Under the pieces are notes generated by a model. The model was not told where the DNA came from. It did not search any database and worked only from the letters and a program-made list of their open reading frames with translations. A stretch of 64,000 bases of DNA, taken from Coriobacteriaceae bacterium AM113-163 (GTDB lineage Bacteria > Actinomycetota > Coriobacteriia > Coriobacteriales > Coriobacteriaceae). The position numbers and the translations under genes were made by a program. The stretch is taken from contig JAQDWB010000010.1 in NCBI GenBank assembly GCA_027673765.1, forward strand, positions 9,045-73,044. The letters run 5' to 3'. Shown here one piece after another: positions 8,198-17,961 of the stretch; positions within the stretch are counted from its first letter, which is position 1; the number at the start of each line of letters is the position of its first letter.

Positions 8198-8390
8198 ACG
8201 CTCCACGTCTCCCCGCTAAAGTGTTTGCTGGGCAAACGCAAAGCCTGCGTCAAACCCTCGTGTGCTCTTTCTAAACCATGCATTGTAGCAGTCAAAGTGC
8301 GTTAAGATACTTCCCCAGTATTGGGCGCCCAAGGTTGGGCTGGGTCCTACGAGGCCTGCAGCCGACCGGTCGCATGGAAAAAGGAGAAAC

Positions 8391-9902
8391 ATGGCTACGT
8401 TCTTTCCCGGTGAGTCCCACACGTTTTCGGAGTATCTGCTGGTCCCTGGTTACTCGTCCTCGCAGTGCATCCCCAACAACGTCTCTCTTAAGACGCCGCT
8501 AACCCGCTTTAAACGCGGTGAGAAGCCGGCAATCACCCTGAACATCCCCATGGTTTCCGCCATCATGCAGTCCGTCTCGGGCGTCGACATGGGTGTCGCG
8601 CTCGCTACCGAGGGTGGCCTGTCCTTCATTTACGGTTCCCAGGCTCCCGAGTCCGAGGCCGCTATGGTCAAGGCCGTCAAGGATCACAAGGCCGGCTTCG
8701 TTCAGTCCGATTCCACGCTGACCCCCGACATGACCATGGAGCAGGTCATCGAGCTCAAGGAGAAGACCGGTCACTCCACCATGCCGGTCACCGACGACGG
8801 CACTCCCAAGGGCAAGCTCCTGGGTATCGTCACCAGCCGTGACTATCGCCCCAGCCGCGATGACCACCAGAAGAAGGTCTCCGAGTTCATGACCCCGCGT
8901 GAGCAGCTCATCGTGGGCGATAAGAACATCAGCCTCAAGGTTGCCAACGACGTCATTTGGGACAACAAGCTCAACGCCCTGCCTATTGTCGACGATAACG
9001 ATCACCTTATGGGCATCGTCTTCCGCAAGGACTACGACAGCCACAAGACCAACCCCAACGAGCTGCTCGATAACGACAAGCGCTACATGGTCGGCGCCGG
9101 TATCAACACCCGCGACTATGCCGAGCGCGTGCCGCTGCTCATCGAGGCTGGCGCCGATGTCCTGTGCATCGACTCCTCCGAGGGCTTCAGTGAGTGGCAG
9201 AAGCGCACCATCGAGTGGATTCGCGCCAACTACGGCGAGGACGTCAAGGTCGGTGCCGGTAACGTCGTCGACGCCGAGGGCTTCCGCTTCTTGGCCGACT
9301 GCGGTGCCGACTTCATCAAGGTCGGTATCGGCGGCGGTTCCATCTGCATCACTCGCGAGACCAAGGGTATCGGTCGTGGCCAGGCCACCGCGCTGATCGA
9401 CGTCTGCCGCGCCCGTGACGAGTACTACGAGGAGACCGGCGTCTACGTGCCCGTGTGCTCCGACGGCGGTATCGTCTACGACTACCACATGACGCTCGCC
9501 CTTGCCATGGGTGCCGACTTTATGATGCTGGGCCGTTACTTCGCCCGCTTTGACGAGAGCCCGACCGAGCGAGTCAACGTCAACGGCCAGTACATGAAGG
9601 AGTACTGGGGCGAGGGTTCTGCGCGTGCCCGCAACTGGCAGCGCTACGACCTGGGCGGCGCGGCGAAGCTCAGCTTCGTCGAGGGCGTCGACTCCTACGT
9701 TCCCTATGCCGGTTCCCTCAAGGACGGCGTGGGCGGCACGCTCTACAAGGTCAAGTCCACGATGTGCAACTGCGGTGCCCTCTCGATCCCCGAGCTCCAG
9801 GAAAAGGCACGCCTGACCCTGGTCAGCTCCACCTCCATCGTCGAAGGCGGCGCCCACGACGTCGTAGTCAAGGACTCCCAACAGAGCGTAACGTATCGAT
9901 AA
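8391..9902 (+). CDS. guaB: IMP dehydrogenase
   Basis: Catalyses NAD-dependent oxidation of IMP to XMP, the committed step of guanine nucleotide synthesis. The 503 residues show the TIM-barrel start ([12 protein letters not shown]), an inserted pair of CBS domains (about residues 100-225, [13 protein letters not shown] and [13 protein letters not shown]), the catalytic-cysteine loop [17 protein letters not shown], and the flap with [11 protein letters not shown]. The loop is GGGSICITR rather than the common GPGSICTTR, and the C-terminus carries STMCNCGA. Both are features of a distinct IMPDH clade that I recognise from gut Clostridia and Coriobacteriia. ATG 8391 follows AAGGAGAAAC. The gene is monocistronic, closed by a strong terminator. 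Confidence 0.93.
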   Translation: MATFFPGESHTFSEYLLVPGYSSSQCIPNNVSLKTPLTRFKRGEKPAITLNIPMVSAIMQSVSGVDMGVALATEGGLSFIYGSQAPESEAAMVKAVKDHKAGFVQSDSTLTPDMTMEQVIELKEKTGHSTMPVTDDGTPKGKLLGIVTSRDYRPSRDDHQKKVSEFMTPREQLIVGDKNISLKVANDVIWDNKLNALPIVDDNDHLMGIVFRKDYDSHKTNPNELLDNDKRYMVGAGINTRDYAERVPLLIEAGADVLCIDSSEGFSEWQKRTIEWIRANYGEDVKVGAGNVVDAEGFRFLADCGADFIKVGIGGGSICITRETKGIGRGQATALIDVCRARDEYYEETGVYVPVCSDGGIVYDYHMTLALAMGADFMMLGRYFARFDESPTERVNVNGQYMKEYWGEGSARARNWQRYDLGGAAKLSFVEGVDSYVPYAGSLKDGVGGTLYKVKSTMCNCGALSIPELQEKARLTLVSSTSIVEGGAHDVVVKDSQQSVTYR

Positions 9903-9950
9903 GATAAGACCTGCACATAAAGGTTGAGCCTCAACCACGTTATTTAGATA

Positions 9951-9992
9951 AAGCGAGATGCCTGCAAGTCGCAGGCATCTCGCTTGTTGTAT
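9951..9992 (+). terminator. Rho-independent terminator of guaB
   Basis: A perfect 15-bp stem (arms 9951-9965 and 9971-9985, AAGCGAGATGCCTGC and its complement) with loop AAGTC, followed by GTTGTATTT. It begins 48 bases after the guaB stop. Confidence 0.85.
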
Positions 9993-10020
9993 TTGCTATC
10001 ATCAGTCGAGTTAACGATGT

Positions 10021-10138
10021 GGCGGGGCGTTCTTACCTTTGCTCGCTGCAAGTTCCGCACGAGCCGAAGAGCACTTAATGTGCTCTTCGTGCGAGCAGGA
10101 CTGTCCGCAGCAGCGAGTAAAGGTAAGAACGCCCCGCC
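10021..10138 (+). repeat. 118-nt long inverted repeat / leader hairpin upstream of leuS
   Basis: The arms 10021-10049 and 10110-10138 are 29 bases each and pair completely if one G-U is allowed (G10041 opposite T10118). Between them a second hairpin pairs 10065-10074 (CGAAGAGCAC) with 10080-10089. The structure ends 26 bases before the leuS start and leaves the AAAGGAG ribosome binding site free. It is not a T-box: no AGGGTGG-type element or specifier loop is seen. There is no T-run for termination. It may be a leader RNA structure, an RNase III processing site, or a mobile palindromic element. Confidence 0.7.
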
Positions 10139-10164
10139 CCAACCCAGCTAACAAAGGAGCTGAT

Positions 10165-12741
10165 ATGTGCGATTGCACAGATCATAAGGATGAGATCCCT
10201 GCCTACGACGCGCAGGCCATTGAGTCCCGGTGGATGAAGGCCTGGGAGGACTCCAACCTCTTTGCCGTCGACACCGACGCCAGCAAGCCCAAGAAGTACG
10301 TGCTCGAGATGTTCCCGTATCCGTCGGGCGACCTGCACATGGGCCACGCGCGCAACTATACCATCGGCGATGCCATGGCCCGTCAGGCCCGCATGCGCGG
10401 CTACGATGTGCTGCACCCCATCGGCTTTGACGCCTTTGGCCTGCCTGCCGAGAACGCCGCCATCAAGCACAACACGCAGGCTGCCGCCTGGACGTATAAG
10501 AACATGGACCAGGCTCTCGCCACGATGAAGCGTATGGGCTTCTCCTACGATCTGGATCGCATGGTCAAGACCTGCAGCCCCGATTATTACCGTTGGGGTC
10601 AGTGGATCTTTGAGAAGTTGTGGGAAAAGGGCCTGGTTTACCGCAAGAAGAACCCGGTCAACTGGTGCCCCACCTGCAAGACCGTTCTGGCCAACGAGCA
10701 GGTCACCGAGGGCAAGTGCTGGCGCTGCGGCACCGAGCCCGAGAAGCGCGACCTGGAGCAGTGGTACTTCAAGATTACCGAGTACTCTCAGGAGCTGCTC
10801 GATGACCTGGAGAAGCTCCCCGGCTGGCCCGAGCGCGTCAAGCAGATGCAGGCCAACTGGATCGGTCGTTCCGAGGGCGCCGAGGTCGACTTTACCCTGT
10901 GCGACCAGGATGGCGAGCCCATCGAGGACGACGAGGGTAAGATCACCGTCTTCACCACGCGAGCCGACACGCTCTTCGGTGTCTCCTTCTTTGTCCTGGC
11001 TCCCGAGTACGTGCGTCTGCACGAGCTCGTCGAGGGTACGGAGTACGAGGAGGCCGTGACCAAGATCGTCGAGGACTCCAAGCATATCTCCGCCGTCGAA
11101 CGTGCCCAGGGCACCCTCGAGAAGCACGGTGCCTTTACCGGCCGCTACGTGGTGAACCCGGTCAACGGCGAGAAGGTCCCCGTGTGGGTTGCCGACTACG
11201 TTGTTGCCGACTACGGCACCGGCGCCGTCATGGCCGTTCCCTGCGGCGACCAGCGCGACTTTGAGTTCGCACGCAAGTATGATTTGCCGATCGTGCCGAT
11301 CATCCTGGACGATGACGACCGCGCAGCCGTCGAGGCTAACGGTGAGACCATCGATACCTTCCATGCCGAGACCGTCGACTGGGATTGCGCCCATGCTGCC
11401 GAGGGCACGCTGGTCCAGTCCGGCAAGTACACCGGTATGCGCGGCGGCAAGCACTCCGAGGGCGAGGCTGCGATCGTGGCCGACCTCGAGGCCATGGGCT
11501 GCGGTCGTCGTAAGGTCGAGTTCCGTCTGCGCGACTGGCTCATTTCCCGCCAGCGCTATTGGGGCAACCCCATCCCGGCCATCCACTGCGAGCACTGCGG
11601 CATCGTGCCCGTGCCCGAGGACCAGCTGCCGGTGACGCTGCCCGAGAACCTTGACCTGGGCGCCGGCGAGACCCTCGCCGAGTGCAAGGAGTTCTACGAG
11701 ACCACCTGCCCGGTCTGCGGCCGCCCGGCTAAGCGCGAGACCGATACCATGGACACTTTCACCTGCTCCAGCTGGTATTACCTGCGCTATACCGACCCGC
11801 ACAACACCGAGCTGCCCTTCTCCCGCGAGGCTGCCGATCGTTGGATGCCCGTCGATAACTACATCGGCGGCATCGAGCACGCCATTCTGCACCTGCTCTA
11901 CAGCCGCTTCTTTACCAAGGCACTGCGCGACCTGGGCCTGCTGAGTGTGGACGAGCCCTTCACCAACCTGCTGTGCCAGGGCATGGTCAAGGACGAGAAC
12001 GGCGACACCATGTCCAAGTCCAAGGGCAACGTCGTGCCCCCGAGCTCGGTCATCGAGCCCTACGGCGCCGACACCATGCGTCTGGCGATCCTGTTTATCG
12101 CCCCGCCCGAGAAGGACTTCGACTGGGATCCCAAGGCTGTTGAGGGCGCCAACCGCTTCATCAAGCGCGCCTGGCGTATCGTGTGGCAGCTCGTCCAGTC
12201 CGGCGACGCCAACGTGGCCTTCGACAAGTCCGCGCTCGACGAGGTTGCGATGAAGCTCTATCGCGAGCGTCACCGGACCATCGCCAAGTGCACCGAGGAC
12301 TTCGATCGCGGCCAGTTCAACACCGCCATCTCGGCCGTCATGGAACTCGTCAACGCGGCGAGCGCCTACCTCAACGCCACCGAGGGTACTGACCGCGACA
12401 AGGCTCTGTGCTACGGCGTGGCCAAGGACATCGTGAGCGTCCTGGCGCCCATCTGCCCGTTCTGGGCCGACGAGCTGTGGCACGAGGCGCTCGGCTGCGA
12501 GGGCAACGCCTACACCGCCGCCTGGCCCGAGTTCGACCTGGCCGAGTCCATCGAGGATACGGTGCAGATCGTCGTTCAGGTGCTCGGCAAGGTCCGCGGC
12601 CGCATCGACGTCGCCCGCGACGCCTCCAACGAGGAGATGCAGGCTGCCGCCGAGGCTGCCGTCGCCAAGTGGCTCGAGGGCAAGACGGTCGTCAAGGCCA
12701 TCTGCGTGCCCGGCAAGCTGGTCAACCTGGTGGTCAAGTAA
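10165..12741 (+). CDS. leuS: Leucyl-tRNA synthetase
   Basis: Class I aminoacyl-tRNA synthetase charging tRNA-Leu (858 residues). The HIGH-type motif is [12 protein letters not shown] (near residue 54) after [11 protein letters not shown] zinc-knuckle insertion ([19 protein letters not shown]) and the CP1 editing domain follow (about 225-420). A second Cys set is CEHCGIVP / CPVCG, and the class I KMSKS loop is [10 protein letters not shown] near residue 615. ATG 10165 is chosen because AAAGGAG lies seven bases upstream. The longer open frame from 10039 would run through the palindrome and adds a non-family N-terminus. Confidence 0.96.
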   Translation: MCDCTDHKDEIPAYDAQAIESRWMKAWEDSNLFAVDTDASKPKKYVLEMFPYPSGDLHMGHARNYTIGDAMARQARMRGYDVLHPIGFDAFGLPAENAAIKHNTQAAAWTYKNMDQALATMKRMGFSYDLDRMVKTCSPDYYRWGQWIFEKLWEKGLVYRKKNPVNWCPTCKTVLANEQVTEGKCWRCGTEPEKRDLEQWYFKITEYSQELLDDLEKLPGWPERVKQMQANWIGRSEGAEVDFTLCDQDGEPIEDDEGKITVFTTRADTLFGVSFFVLAPEYVRLHELVEGTEYEEAVTKIVEDSKHISAVERAQGTLEKHGAFTGRYVVNPVNGEKVPVWVADYVVADYGTGAVMAVPCGDQRDFEFARKYDLPIVPIILDDDDRAAVEANGETIDTFHAETVDWDCAHAAEGTLVQSGKYTGMRGGKHSEGEAAIVADLEAMGCGRRKVEFRLRDWLISRQRYWGNPIPAIHCEHCGIVPVPEDQLPVTLPENLDLGAGETLAECKEFYETTCPVCGRPAKRETDTMDTFTCSSWYYLRYTDPHNTELPFSREAADRWMPVDNYIGGIEHAILHLLYSRFFTKALRDLGLLSVDEPFTNLLCQGMVKDENGDTMSKSKGNVVPPSSVIEPYGADTMRLAILFIAPPEKDFDWDPKAVEGANRFIKRAWRIVWQLVQSGDANVAFDKSALDEVAMKLYRERHRTIAKCTEDFDRGQFNTAISAVMELVNAASAYLNATEGTDRDKALCYGVAKDIVSVLAPICPFWADELWHEALGCEGNAYTAAWPEFDLAESIEDTVQIVVQVLGKVRGRIDVARDASNEEMQAAAEAAVAKWLEGKTVVKAICVPGKLVNLVVK

Positions 12742-12770
12742 GCGCTGCGCGCTTAGCTGACGCATTAAAG

Positions 12771-12807
12771 ACGAGGGGCGATCCGGTTGGGTCGTCCCTC
12801 GTTTTGT
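12771..12807 (+). terminator. Rho-independent terminator of leuS
   Basis: ACGAGGGGCGATCC pairs with GGGTCGTCCCTCGT (two G-U pairs) around a GGTT-type loop, followed by TTTTGTTT. It starts 30 bases after the leuS stop. Confidence 0.85.
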
Positions 12808-12883
12808 TTAGCCTGGCCGCGGTCAATTGTCCTATTCTTGTGGAGAAGCTGTGCGCACGCTGACCTGCAGATTCGTACTGTGC

Positions 12884-12912
12884 TTGCACGTTTCCGCAGC
12901 TATTGGTATAGT
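12884..12912 (+). promoter_or_regulatory. Sigma-70 promoter of the rimP-nusA-infB operon
   Basis: TTGCAC at 12884-12889 and TATAGT at 12907-12912 are separated by exactly 17 bases. It lies between the leuS terminator and the rimP leader hairpin, so transcription should start near 12919. Confidence 0.75.
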
Positions 12913-12936
12913 TTGCTTGCAAATGAAGTTGTATTG

Positions 12937-12969
12937 AAAGAAGTGGGGTTTCGGCCCCGCTTCTTTTTT
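12937..12969 (+). terminator. Leader hairpin / attenuator before rimP
   Basis: A 12-bp stem (arms 12937-12948 and 12955-12966, AAAGAAGTGGGG with CCCCGCTTCTTT, one G-U) with loop TTTCGG, ending in a T-run. It is a textbook intrinsic terminator placed after the promoter at 12884-12912 and 20 bases before the rimP start. Terminator-like hairpins in rimP (ylxS) leaders are known in Firmicutes, where NusA can control its own operon; that role here is inference. Confidence 0.75.
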
Positions 12970-12989
12970 GTATGGATGGAGGTGCCGCA

Positions 12990-13484
12990 ATGGTCAAGAC
13001 CAAGACCGAGCAGGCGATCATCGACGCGCTCGAGGCCGTCGCTCCCCAGCACGATATCGACATCGTCGACGTCGAGCTCGTGGGTGCCACCAAGGCCCCC
13101 TGCGTGCGCGTGCGTATCGAGGGTGCCGAGGGTCAGAGCCTGTCGCTCAACGACGTCACGGCCAACACCAAGTGGGTCGGCGATGTGATTGAGGAGCTCG
13201 ACCCCATCTCTTCGAGCTATACGCTCGAGGTGTCGAGCCCGGGTATGGCGCGCCCGCTGCGCCGCCCGAGTGATTTTGCCCGCTTTGTGGGCGAAAACTG
13301 CGAGCTCACCTCCACCGCCACCGAGGGCCGTCGCAAGTACGCCGGCAAGATTGCCGCCGCCACCGAGTCGAACGTGACCCTCGAGCTCGAGGACGGCGAG
13401 TCCGTCACCCTCGAATTCTGCGATGTTAAAAAGTGCAAGTTGAAGCCCACCTACGACTTCAAGCCCGCGAAGGAAGGAAAGTAA
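12990..13484 (+). CDS. rimP: Ribosome maturation factor RimP
   Basis: Assists maturation of the 30S subunit. 164 residues with the RimP N-terminal domain (IDIVDVELVGATKAPCVRV RIEG region), the conserved TLEVSSPGMARPL motif near residue 80-95, and the C-terminal SH3-like domain (FVGENCELT, VTLELEDGE). ATG 12990 is preceded by GGAGGT with six bases spacing; an in-frame ATG at 12972 lies upstream of that site and is rejected. It is the first gene of the long rimP-to-dnaG operon, and nusA starts one base after this stop. Confidence 0.93.
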   Translation: MVKTKTEQAIIDALEAVAPQHDIDIVDVELVGATKAPCVRVRIEGAEGQSLSLNDVTANTKWVGDVIEELDPISSSYTLEVSSPGMARPLRRPSDFARFVGENCELTSTATEGRRKYAGKIAAATESNVTLELEDGESVTLEFCDVKKCKLKPTYDFKPAKEGK

Positions 13485-13485
13485 G

Positions 13486-14733
13486 ATGGCAGCATCCGAC
13501 ATGATGTCCGCCCTGATGGAGCTTTGCCAGGAGAAGCACATCGACCAGCTCTACCTGATCGACCGCCTGGAGCAGTCGCTCGCCAAGAGCTATGCCGAGA
13601 TCTTGCATCTTGAGTGGGGCGCCAAGGTGACCATCGACCGCACCACCGGCAAGATCTACGTCTACCGCCTGGAGCCGATCGACGATTCCATGGACGAGGA
13701 GGGCAACTTCACCGAGTTCGAGGAGATCGACGTCACCCCCAAGAACACGAGCCGCATCGCCGCCCAGCACGCTAAGGCCGAGATCAACGCCATCGTGCGC
13801 AACTCCGCCCGCGAGCAGATCTACGAGGAGTTTTCCGGCCGCATCGGTGACCTCATCAGCGGTACCGTGCTGCAGTCCACGCCCGACTTCACGATCGTCA
13901 AGATTCGCGAAGGCGTCGAGGCCGAGCTTCCGCACTTCGATCAGCGCCGTTACGAGAACGAGCGCAACGAGCGTCCGATGGGCGAGCGCTACCTGCACAA
14001 CCAGCATATCAAGGCCGTGATCATTGACGTTCGCGACCCCAACTCCAACCTGCAGCCGGTTCGTGGCGAGCACAGCCGTCCGCCGATTGTCATCTCCCGT
14101 ACCCACCCCGAGCTCATGCGTCGTCTGTTTGAGCAGGAGGTGCCCGAGATCTATGAGGGCACCGTCCAGATCAAGTCGATCGCCCGCGAGCCCGGCCAGC
14201 GTTCCAAGGTCGCTGTCCACTCGCTCGACGACCGCCTGGATCCCGTGGGTGCCTGCGTCGGCCCCAAGGGCAGCCGTGTTCGCGCTGTCGTGGGCGAGCT
14301 CCGTGGCGAGCGCGTCGATGTCATCCTGTGGGATGCCGATCCTGCCGTCTACGTCGCCAACGCCCTGTCGCCTGCTAAGGTCACCCGCGTCCTCATCGAC
14401 GAGGAGAAGGCCTACGCCGGCGTCATCGTGCCCGATGACCAGCTGTCCCTTGCCATCGGCAAGGAGGGCCAGAACGCCCGCCTCGCCGCGCGCCTGACCG
14501 GCTGGCACATCGACATTAAGTCCGAGACGCTTGCCGCCGACATCCTCAAGAACGTTCCCGTTCACGAGGAGCCCGCCGCCGACCTGATCGGTGACGAGGA
14601 GGACGAGGACGTCCGCCGCTGCGAGTACGTGTCCGAGGACGGCATCCAGTGCCGCAACCAGGCTCGTCCCGGCTCCCGTTTCTGCGGTGTCCACGACACC
14701 GACGCCTTCGATGATGCGGAGGACCTGATCTAG
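13486..14733 (+). CDS. nusA: Transcription factor NusA with extra cysteine-rich tail
   Basis: Binds RNA polymerase and modulates pausing, termination and antitermination. 415 residues: NusA N-terminal domain (1-125), S1 domain (about 128-200, [16 protein letters not shown]), and two KH domains with loops GPKGSRV and GKEGQNA (about 225-345). An acidic linker follows, and residues 376-403 form a small motif with C379, C389, C400 and H403 (C-x9-C-x10-C-x2-H) that looks zinc-binding. The acidic C-terminal repeats of proteobacterial NusA are absent. AAGGAAAG precedes the ATG. The usual small genes ylxR and ylxQ between nusA and infB are missing. Confidence 0.95.
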   Translation: MAASDMMSALMELCQEKHIDQLYLIDRLEQSLAKSYAEILHLEWGAKVTIDRTTGKIYVYRLEPIDDSMDEEGNFTEFEEIDVTPKNTSRIAAQHAKAEINAIVRNSAREQIYEEFSGRIGDLISGTVLQSTPDFTIVKIREGVEAELPHFDQRRYENERNERPMGERYLHNQHIKAVIIDVRDPNSNLQPVRGEHSRPPIVISRTHPELMRRLFEQEVPEIYEGTVQIKSIAREPGQRSKVAVHSLDDRLDPVGACVGPKGSRVRAVVGELRGERVDVILWDADPAVYVANALSPAKVTRVLIDEEKAYAGVIVPDDQLSLAIGKEGQNARLAARLTGWHIDIKSETLAADILKNVPVHEEPAADLIGDEEDEDVRRCEYVSEDGIQCRNQARPGSRFCGVHDTDAFDDAEDLI

Positions 14734-14741
14734 CGCGCGGT

Positions 14742-14803
14742 CGCGCCGGGCGGGTCCCGGCGCGTCTCCCACGCTCGTTCAGTCTCTAGGCACCCAAGGT
14801 GCC
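14742..14803 (+). other. Two short hairpins between nusA and infB
   Basis: CGCGCCGGG (14742-14750) pairs perfectly with 14756-14764, and GGCACC (14789-14794) with GGTGCC (14798-14803). There is no T-run. The second hairpin sits just upstream of the infB ribosome binding region and may affect infB translation or mRNA processing; function not shown. Confidence 0.4.
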
Positions 14804-14824
14804 AGAAAGGGTAGGTGAAGTCAT

Positions 14825-17539
14825 ATGGCAAAAGTCCGTGTGTCCACCCTGGCCAAAGAGTTCGGCATGACCTCCAAGGAACTGATGGGTCATCTCGCCG
14901 AAATGAAGATTCCCGCTAAGTCCGCGTCCTCCACTTTGGAGGACGCCTATGTCGCCATGGTCCGCAAGCAGCTCGCCTCGGTGATCGAGGCCCGCGCTCA
15001 GGAAGTCGAGGCCGCCAAGCAGGCCGAGGAGCAGGCAGCTGCCGCCGAGGAGGCCGCACGCGCCGCCGAGGCCGAGCGCGAGCGCATCGCCGCCGAGAAG
15101 GCCCGCGAGGAGGAGCGCCGCCAGTTTGCCGCAGCCCAGGCTGCCGAGGAGGCTGCCCGCGCCGAGGCCGAGGCCAAGAGGAAGGCCGAGCAGGAGCGCC
15201 TTGCCCGCGAGAAGGAGGAGGCTGCCCGCGAGGCCCAGCGCCGCGCCGTTCCCGCTTCCGACTCCGGTTCGCGCTTCCGTTCGCTGCTCGACCAGATCGC
15301 CGCACAGGAGACCGTGCTCAAGGAGAAGAAGGACGCCGAGGACAAGGCCAAGGCCGAGCGCGCCGCCGAGCGCGGTAAGCGTCGTGGCGGCAACAACGAC
15401 CGCCGCGGTGGCCGTCGTAACGATCGCAACGCTTCCGACAACAACTCCGAGCGCAACGCCTCCGAGAGCCGTCCGCACAGCCATCGCACCAACGCCAGCA
15501 ACAACGTCGCTGCCGGCATGGACTTCCCCAACCCCGATAAGCAGGGCAAGGGCAAGAAGCGCAAGGGCGGTCACAACAACGAAGAGGACCACTACAGCCG
15601 CATGGCTCGCGAGGCCGAGGAGTACAGCCGCGAGAAGGTGCTCGAGGAGGCTCGTGCCGCCGTCGAGGAGGCCTCTCGTGAGTCCACCGGTCGCCGCAAG
15701 AAGCGCAAGGAGAAGCGTGAGCGCGAGGCTGCCAAGGCTCAGGAGGAGCGCAAGATAGAGGAGGCATTGGCCCAGGGCGTGAACCCCGAGGAACTCGATG
15801 CCATCAAGGTCTCCCAGGGTGTTACGGTCCAGGAGCTTGCCGAGGCTCTCGACGTTCCGGCCAACGACATCATCAAGCGCCTGTTCCTGCTGGGTACGCC
15901 GCTCACCATGACACAGTCCATGTCCGACGACCTCGTCGAGCTCGTTGCCGACGACCTGGGCCGTCAGATCAAGATCATCACCCCCGAGGAGGAGAACACC
16001 TTCTCGTTCTACGACGATCCCGCCGACCTTAAGCCGCGCGCACCGGTCGTCACCGTCATGGGCCACGTCGACCACGGCAAGACGAGCCTCCTCGACGCCA
16101 TCCGTCACACCGGCGTCGCTGCCGGCGAGGCGGGCGGCATCACGCAGGCCATCGGTGCTTCGCAGGTTATGATCAACGACCGCAAGATCACCTTCATCGA
16201 TACCCCGGGTCACGCTACCTTTACGGCCATGCGTGCCCGTGGTGCCAAGGTGACCGACATCGTTATTCTGATCGTGGCTGCCGACGACGGCGTCATGCCC
16301 CAGACGGTCGAGTCGATCAACCACGCCAAGGCCGCCGGCGTACCCATCGTCGTTGCCGTCAACAAGATCGATAAGCCGGGTGCCAACCCCGACCGCGTGC
16401 GCCAGGAGCTCACCGAGTACGGCATCATCCCCGAGGAGTGGGGCGGACAGAACATGTTCGTCAATATCTCGGCCAAGCAGAAGATCGGTATCGACGACCT
16501 GCTCGAGACCGTCCTGCTCCAGGCCGACGTGCTCGAGCTCAAGGCCAACCCCGATACGTTCGCTTCGGGCAACGTCCTCGAGGCTAAGCTCGACAAGGGC
16601 CGCGGCTCGGTTGCCACCGTGCTCGTGACCCGCGGTACCCTGCACGTGGGCGATACGCTGGTCGCCGGCCTTACCTACGGCCGCGTCCGCGCCATGCTCG
16701 ACCCCAAGGGCAACGCCGTCACCGAGGCCGGTCCCTCCGACGCCGTCGAGATTCTGGGCCTGCAGTCCGTCCCCAACGCCGGCGATGAGTTCCGCGTGTT
16801 CGAGGACGAGCGCGAGGCTCGCGCCCTGGCCGACGAGCGTTCGCTCAAGGCCCGCATCGAGGAGCAGAGCCGCGTGAAGCATGTGACGCTCGAGAACCTC
16901 TTCGAGACCATCGCCGACGCCGAGGTCAAGGAGCTCAACCTGATCATCAAGGCCGACGTCCAGGGTTCCATCGAGGCCCTTCAGGACTCGCTCGACAAGA
17001 TGGATCAGTCCGAGGTCCGCATCAACACGATCCACTCCGCCGTTGGCGCCATCAACGAGACCGACGTCGTCCTGGCCGACGCCTCCAACGCCATCATCAT
17101 CGGCTTTGGTGTGCGTCCCGACGGCAAGGCTCGCTCCGCTGCCGAGCGCGAGGGCGTCGAGATCCGTTGCTACGACGTCATCTACAAGTGCCTCGAGGAG
17201 CTCGACGCCGCCCGTATCGGCATGCTCAAGCCCACCGAGGTCGAGGTCTCCACGGGTACCGCGACCGTCCTGGACACCTTCAAGGTGCCCAAAGTCGGTA
17301 TCGCCGCCGGTGTCCGTGTCGAAGAGGGCGAGATCGCCGCGACCGATTCCGTGCGTCTGGTGCGCGACGGCATCGTGGTCTTTAACGGCAAGATCGCCTC
17401 GATGCGCCACTACAAGGACGAGGCCAAGAGCCTCAAGAGCGGTTCCGAGGGCGGCATTGGCCTGGAGAACTTCCAGGACATCAAGCCCGGCGACCAGATC
17501 GAGGGTTATCGCATCGACCAGGTTGCCCGTACCGAGTAG
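14825..17539 (+). CDS. infB: Translation initiation factor IF-2
   Basis: GTPase that places initiator tRNA on the ribosome. 904 residues: IF2N domain at the start ([19 protein letters not shown]), a long charged Ala/Glu/Arg-rich coiled linker (about 55-300), a second IF2N-like helix pack ([19 protein letters not shown]), then the G domain with GHVDHGKT near residue 413, DTPGHATF, and NKIDKP, followed by domains II-IV. The linker is low in complexity, which explains the long spurious open frame on the opposite strand. ATG 14825 follows GGGTAGGTGAAG. Confidence 0.96.
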   Translation: MAKVRVSTLAKEFGMTSKELMGHLAEMKIPAKSASSTLEDAYVAMVRKQLASVIEARAQEVEAAKQAEEQAAAAEEAARAAEAERERIAAEKAREEERRQFAAAQAAEEAARAEAEAKRKAEQERLAREKEEAAREAQRRAVPASDSGSRFRSLLDQIAAQETVLKEKKDAEDKAKAERAAERGKRRGGNNDRRGGRRNDRNASDNNSERNASESRPHSHRTNASNNVAAGMDFPNPDKQGKGKKRKGGHNNEEDHYSRMAREAEEYSREKVLEEARAAVEEASRESTGRRKKRKEKREREAAKAQEERKIEEALAQGVNPEELDAIKVSQGVTVQELAEALDVPANDIIKRLFLLGTPLTMTQSMSDDLVELVADDLGRQIKIITPEEENTFSFYDDPADLKPRAPVVTVMGHVDHGKTSLLDAIRHTGVAAGEAGGITQAIGASQVMINDRKITFIDTPGHATFTAMRARGAKVTDIVILIVAADDGVMPQTVESINHAKAAGVPIVVAVNKIDKPGANPDRVRQELTEYGIIPEEWGGQNMFVNISAKQKIGIDDLLETVLLQADVLELKANPDTFASGNVLEAKLDKGRGSVATVLVTRGTLHVGDTLVAGLTYGRVRAMLDPKGNAVTEAGPSDAVEILGLQSVPNAGDEFRVFEDEREARALADERSLKARIEEQSRVKHVTLENLFETIADAEVKELNLIIKADVQGSIEALQDSLDKMDQSEVRINTIHSAVGAINETDVVLADASNAIIIGFGVRPDGKARSAAEREGVEIRCYDVIYKCLEELDAARIGMLKPTEVEVSTGTATVLDTFKVPKVGIAAGVRVEEGEIAATDSVRLVRDGIVVFNGKIASMRHYKDEAKSLKSGSEGGIGLENFQDIKPGDQIEGYRIDQVARTE

Positions 17540-17550
17540 GGGGTAGCGCT

Positions 17551-17961
17551 ATGAAGCAAACGCAGGCAACCCGCCGTCTGGGCGAGCAGCTTCGCGAGAA
17601 GCTCGGTTATATCCTGCTCTTTGAGGTTTCCGATCCGCGTCTCGACCTGGTTACTTTGACCGCGGTCGAGGTCGCGGTGGACCGTTCGTTCGCGCGTGTG
17701 TTCGTGTCGTGCGATGCGAGCCGCTACGACGAGGTCATGGAGGCGCTCGCAAGCGCCAAGGGCCGTATTCGCAGCCTGTTGGCTCGCTCGCTCGATTGGC
17801 GTGTTACGCCCGAGCTCGATTTTCGCATCGATCGCTCGACCGATGAGGCCGAGCGCATCACGCGTGCGCTGGAAAACGTTCCCGCCACGCTTGCGATCGA
17901 AAAGGACGAGGACGGCTATCCGATAGCGGATGCCGCCCAGGAGGCAGCTTTAGATGACTAA
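17551..17961 (+). CDS. rbfA: Ribosome-binding factor A
   Basis: Small KH-fold 30S assembly factor (136 residues). Features: ATRRLGEQLREKLGYIL at the N-terminus, DPRLDLVTLTAVEVAVDRSFARVFVS in the middle, and PELDFRIDRSTDEAERI near the end. It starts 11 bases after infB with a GGGGGTAG site, and overlaps the next gene by eight bases, in the conserved infB-rbfA order. Confidence 0.94.
   Translation: MKQTQATRRLGEQLREKLGYILLFEVSDPRLDLVTLTAVEVAVDRSFARVFVSCDASRYDEVMEALASAKGRIRSLLARSLDWRVTPELDFRIDRSTDEAERITRALENVPATLAIEKDEDGYPIADAAQEAALDD

Noticed and set aside
10021..10138. T-box riboswitch for leuS
   Set aside because: No T-box sequence, specifier loop or antiterminator could be found; only one long hairpin.
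10039..10164. N-terminal extension of LeuS
   Set aside because: It reads through the long palindrome, has no ribosome binding site, and adds residues absent from the family; ATG 10165 has a good site.
10075..12765. 896-codon open frame on the minus strand across leuS
   Set aside because: Shadow of leuS caused by GC-rich third positions; the protein has no recognisable family and leuS is certain. The same applies to the 874-codon minus frame over infB (14786-17410) and the 479-codon frame over guaB.
15000..15740. Low-complexity region in infB as a frameshift or insertion
   Set aside because: Charged Ala/Glu/Arg-rich linkers are normal in actinobacterial IF-2 and the frame is intact.
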